From the NCBI GenBank assembly GCA_027448805.1, contig DAIDMU010000115.1, positions 1 to 35,866 of the forward strand: 35,866 nt of DNA, read 5' to 3'. Below the pieces are notes generated by a model that had not been told where the DNA came from, searched no databases, and saw only the letters and a list, made by a program, of their open reading frames with translations. The translations under genes and the position numbers were made by a program. This DNA is from Sulfurimonas sp. (GTDB lineage Bacteria > Campylobacterota > Campylobacteria > Campylobacterales > Sulfurimonadaceae). Below, piece by piece: positions 33,359 through 35,866 of the stretch (positions are counted from its first letter, which is position 1; each line of letters starts with the position of its first letter).

Positions 33359-35866
33359 ATGAGATTTATTTTAATTATTTTGTCGCTGGTTGTCTCTGTA
33401 TATGCTGTGGAGAGGCCATTGAAGAAGGTTTCTCTTCAGCTTCAGTGGCTGGACCAATTCCAATTTGCCGGATATTATATGGCAAAAGAGAAGGGTTTTT
33501 ATAGGGATGCCGGTTTTGATGTAGATATAAAAAAATTCAGCTACGAAACAGATACAATCGGTGATGTGGCAAGCGGTAAAACTACTTACGGCATAGGTCG
33601 TTCAAGCCTTATATGGTACTACTCAAAGGGTATGGAGATATCTATGCTTAGCGCAACATTCCAAACCTCACCCCTTACCTTGATAGCTCTTCAATCCTCA
33701 AAAATAGATGACATAAAAGATTTTAAAGGCAAAACGGTAATGGTAACAGAGGATGCGGTTGAGACAGCATCTGTACATGCTATGGTAAACTCTTCCAAAA
33801 TAGGTGAAAAAAATATAAAGTTTAAAAAACATACTTTTGACATCAATGATCTTATTAATAAAAAAGTGGATTTATACGCAGGCTACGTCTCAAACGAACC
33901 GTTTATCCTAGAGAAAAAAAAGATACCCTATAGGCTTTTTTCACCAAAAGACAGAGGCTTTGATTTTTACGACGATATACTTTTTACCTCTCAAGAAGAG
34001 GTGCACAAAAATCCAGAGAGCGTGAGTAGCTTTAAAAAGGCGTCTATAAAAGGTTGGGAGTACGCTTTTGAAAATATAGAAGAGACGGTAGAAATAATAT
34101 ATAAAAAATACAATCCGACCAAGAAAACAAAAGATGCTCTGCTCTTTGAAGCATATGAGTTAAAAAAATTGGCCTATAGAGATGGTGAACCTTTTGGAGC
34201 CATCAATAAAAACAAAATAGAGAGAATTTTGGATATATATAGAGTTATGGGTCTTATAGAGGTTGATGTTGATTTACAAAGGCTGATTTTTAGCACGAAA
34301 GAGAAGTTTTTAAGTGAGAAAGAGCAGGCGTACTTAAACAAGAAGAGGGAGATTAAGGTTTGTGTTATCTCATCTTTGCTTCCGCTTAGCGACGTAGAGT
34401 ATGGCAAGTTTGTAGGGATTGGTTCAGATATTTTAAATTTAACAAAAGAGAGTATTAGCACTTCATATAAATATATTTATACAGATAGCTGGGAAGAGTC
34501 TTTGCGGTATGTTAAAGATAAAAAGTGCGACATTTTGCCAATAACAATGTATTCATCAGAAGAAAAAGAGCTTAAATATACAACACCCTATCACTACGAG
34601 CCATTTGTTATAGTTACGAAAAAATCGCAAGATTACATAATAGATATTGACAGTATTTTGGATAAAGAGTTTGCGGTTGTCAAAGGAAGCCATTTTATAG
34701 AAGATTTGAGAAAAAGACATCCAAATATAAAATTAAACTATGTGGATTCGCTAAAAGATGGATTTAGCGGTGTTGAGAGAGGAAAATATTACGGATATAT
34801 AGACAGCTTAATCACCACGGCATATACTTTTAAAAACATATCTAATGGACATTTGAGAATTTCCGGGCAATTTAACGATAAAGTCGGTTTTTGTTTTGGA
34901 GTAAGAGGCGATGATGAAACTTTATACAATATTTTTGAAAAAGTCTCAAAAAATATAAAGCACTCGGATATACATAAATTTTTTAGCGAATGGGTATCTA
35001 TCAATTATATTAAGAGTGTAAAGTTTGAGTATTTAAAAGAGAGTATAGTTTTGGTTTTGTTAATAATATTTATAATTTTCTACAAACAATATATTCTAAA
35101 GAAAAAAAATATTGAGTTGGAAGAGTTAAAAGATAAACTTCTTGAGTTAAACCAGACGTTAGAATCAAAGATTGACGGTGCGGTAAGCGAGATGCAAAAA
35201 AAAGATACATATCTGCTCCATAAGTCTCGTCTTGCTCAAATGGGCGAGATGGTAAGCATGATAGCACATCAATGGAAGCAGCCGCTCAATGCAATATCAA
35301 CACTTCAAATAGCAATGATAATGGCAATAGAGCTTGAAGAGTATAATTTATGTGATAAAAAAGAGAGAGAAGATTTTTTAAGTTTTTTAAATGACAAATT
35401 GAAAAAAATCGGGTTGCATACTCAAAACTTAAGCCATATCGTCTCAGATTTTAGTGATTTTTACAGACCAAACAAATATCAAGAAGATACTACTTTAAAC
35501 AATCCGGTATTGCAAGGATATTGGCTGTTGGAAGATGCCCTGTCATCAGAAAATATAGATTTGTGTTTGGAACTTGGCTCCACAGGCAGAGTTATGCTCT
35601 TTAAAAATGAGTTTGTCCAAGTTGTTTTAAATATTATCAACAATGCAAAAGAGCAGTTTAAGGAAAAAAACATCAATGGCGCGCAGATTTTAATCAAAAG
35701 TTATGACAGAGATGATACGGCAGTAATGGAGATAAGCGATAATGCCGGCGGCATAGACGAGAGCATAATAGATAAAATTTTTGATCCATATTTCTCTACA
35801 AAATTTGACAAAAACGGTACAGGGCTTGGTCTTCATATGTCAAGAAATATTATAGAGCAGCACTAC
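33359..35866 (+). CDS. Sensor histidine kinase with two stacked periplasmic solute-binding domains (partial, 3' end missing)
   Basis: The frame is open from the ATG at 33359 to the end of the window (836 codons). Residues 1-16 are a signal peptide. Residues ~20-245 are an NMT1/THI5-like (SsuA-type) binding domain, beginning VSLQLQWLDQFQFAGYYMAKEKGFY. Residues ~335-545 resemble a second, SBP3-type binding domain (EIKVCVISSLLPLS... CDILPITMYSSEEKELKYTTPY). A membrane helix lies at ~561-580, then a coiled linker. The kinase core has the H box MVSMIAHQWKQPLNAI with phosphoacceptor H637, then N box NIINNAKEQ, G1 DNAGGID and G2 GTGLGLHMS. A nutrient or ligand sensor for a thiamine-precursor-like or sulfonate-like compound is possible, but unproven. 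Confidence 0.88.
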   Translation, partial: MRFILIILSLVVSVYAVERPLKKVSLQLQWLDQFQFAGYYMAKEKGFYRDAGFDVDIKKFSYETDTIGDVASGKTTYGIGRSSLIWYYSKGMEISMLSATFQTSPLTLIALQSSKIDDIKDFKGKTVMVTEDAVETASVHAMVNSSKIGEKNIKFKKHTFDINDLINKKVDLYAGYVSNEPFILEKKKIPYRLFSPKDRGFDFYDDILFTSQEEVHKNPESVSSFKKASIKGWEYAFENIEETVEIIYKKYNPTKKTKDALLFEAYELKKLAYRDGEPFGAINKNKIERILDIYRVMGLIEVDVDLQRLIFSTKEKFLSEKEQAYLNKKREIKVCVISSLLPLSDVEYGKFVGIGSDILNLTKESISTSYKYIYTDSWEESLRYVKDKKCDILPITMYSSEEKELKYTTPYHYEPFVIVTKKSQDYIIDIDSILDKEFAVVKGSHFIEDLRKRHPNIKLNYVDSLKDGFSGVERGKYYGYIDSLITTAYTFKNISNGHLRISGQFNDKVGFCFGVRGDDETLYNIFEKVSKNIKHSDIHKFFSEWVSINYIKSVKFEYLKESIVLVLLIIFIIFYKQYILKKKNIELEELKDKLLELNQTLESKIDGAVSEMQKKDTYLLHKSRLAQMGEMVSMIAHQWKQPLNAISTLQIAMIMAIELEEYNLCDKKEREDFLSFLNDKLKKIGLHTQNLSHIVSDFSDFYRPNKYQEDTTLNNPVLQGYWLLEDALSSENIDLCLELGSTGRVMLFKNEFVQVVLNIINNAKEQFKEKNINGAQILIKSYDRDDTAVMEISDNAGGIDESIIDKIFDPYFSTKFDKNGTGLGLHMSRNIIEQHY

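Noticed and set aside
33319..33504. Small plus-strand ORF of 61 codons at the kinase start
   Set aside because: It overlaps the signal peptide region of the kinase in another frame.

Overview
The window looks like the replication-origin end of a Campylobacterota (Epsilonproteobacteria) chromosome, most probably Sulfurimonas or a close relative. The basis is low GC content, the order dnaA-dnaN-gyrB followed by a GGDEF/EAL-type protein and queF, an H. pylori-like fliK-flgD-hook gene order, sigma-54 promoters in front of hook genes, AT-rich TATAAT-only promoters, and typical protein sequences. The genus is my inference; no search was run. There are no rRNA or tRNA genes, insertion sequences, prophages or CRISPR arrays.

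Layout. 1-5730: the 3' end of dnaA, an intergenic region with the marks of oriC (TTCAC-core DnaA boxes and a DnaA-trio run), dnaN, gyrB, a degenerate GGDEF-EAL membrane protein and queF. 5719-12788: cca on the minus strand, typA/bipA, a small membrane protein, msrBA on the minus strand, nrdB, a nitrilase-family amidohydrolase and pcm. 12846-18271: a tightly packed run of thyX, a small lipoprotein, a PhnA-type zinc protein, a membrane diguanylate cyclase, a dgt-like dNTPase and an outer-membrane barrel protein with a membrane anchor and coiled coil. 18288-24419: rpsU on the minus strand, a 43-residue secreted peptide behind an FNR-type class II promoter, dnaG (possibly leaderless), a repeat-rich protein that looks like an inactive half of a DEAD-box helicase, a divergent true DEAD-box helicase, a PP-loop tRNA-thiolation-like enzyme and an orphan GGDEF-like protein. 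24406-30716: flagellar hook genes (fliK, flgD, a FlgE paralogue, flgE) with two matching sigma-54 promoters, plus a small secreted protein. 30828-35866: purT, a D-2-hydroxyacid dehydrogenase, a YqaA/DedA-like membrane protein and a large hybrid sensor histidine kinase cut off by the window end.

How the genes fit together. The first block is replication initiation and DNA topology. NrdB, ThyX, the dGTPase-like hydrolase and PurT all act on nucleotide pools, and dnaG adds a further replication gene. The flagellar block is the hook-building module: FlgD caps, FlgE polymerises and FliK measures. Repair and quality-control genes (msrBA, pcm) lie between them.

Most genes are conserved housekeeping genes. 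The less ordinary parts are the FNR-box promoter with its tiny secreted product, the helicase / pseudo-helicase divergent pair with an exact 120-bp internal repeat, the DnaA-trio origin, the leaderless-looking promoters, the barrel protein with an N-terminal anchor, and the sensor kinase with two stacked solute-binding-type domains.
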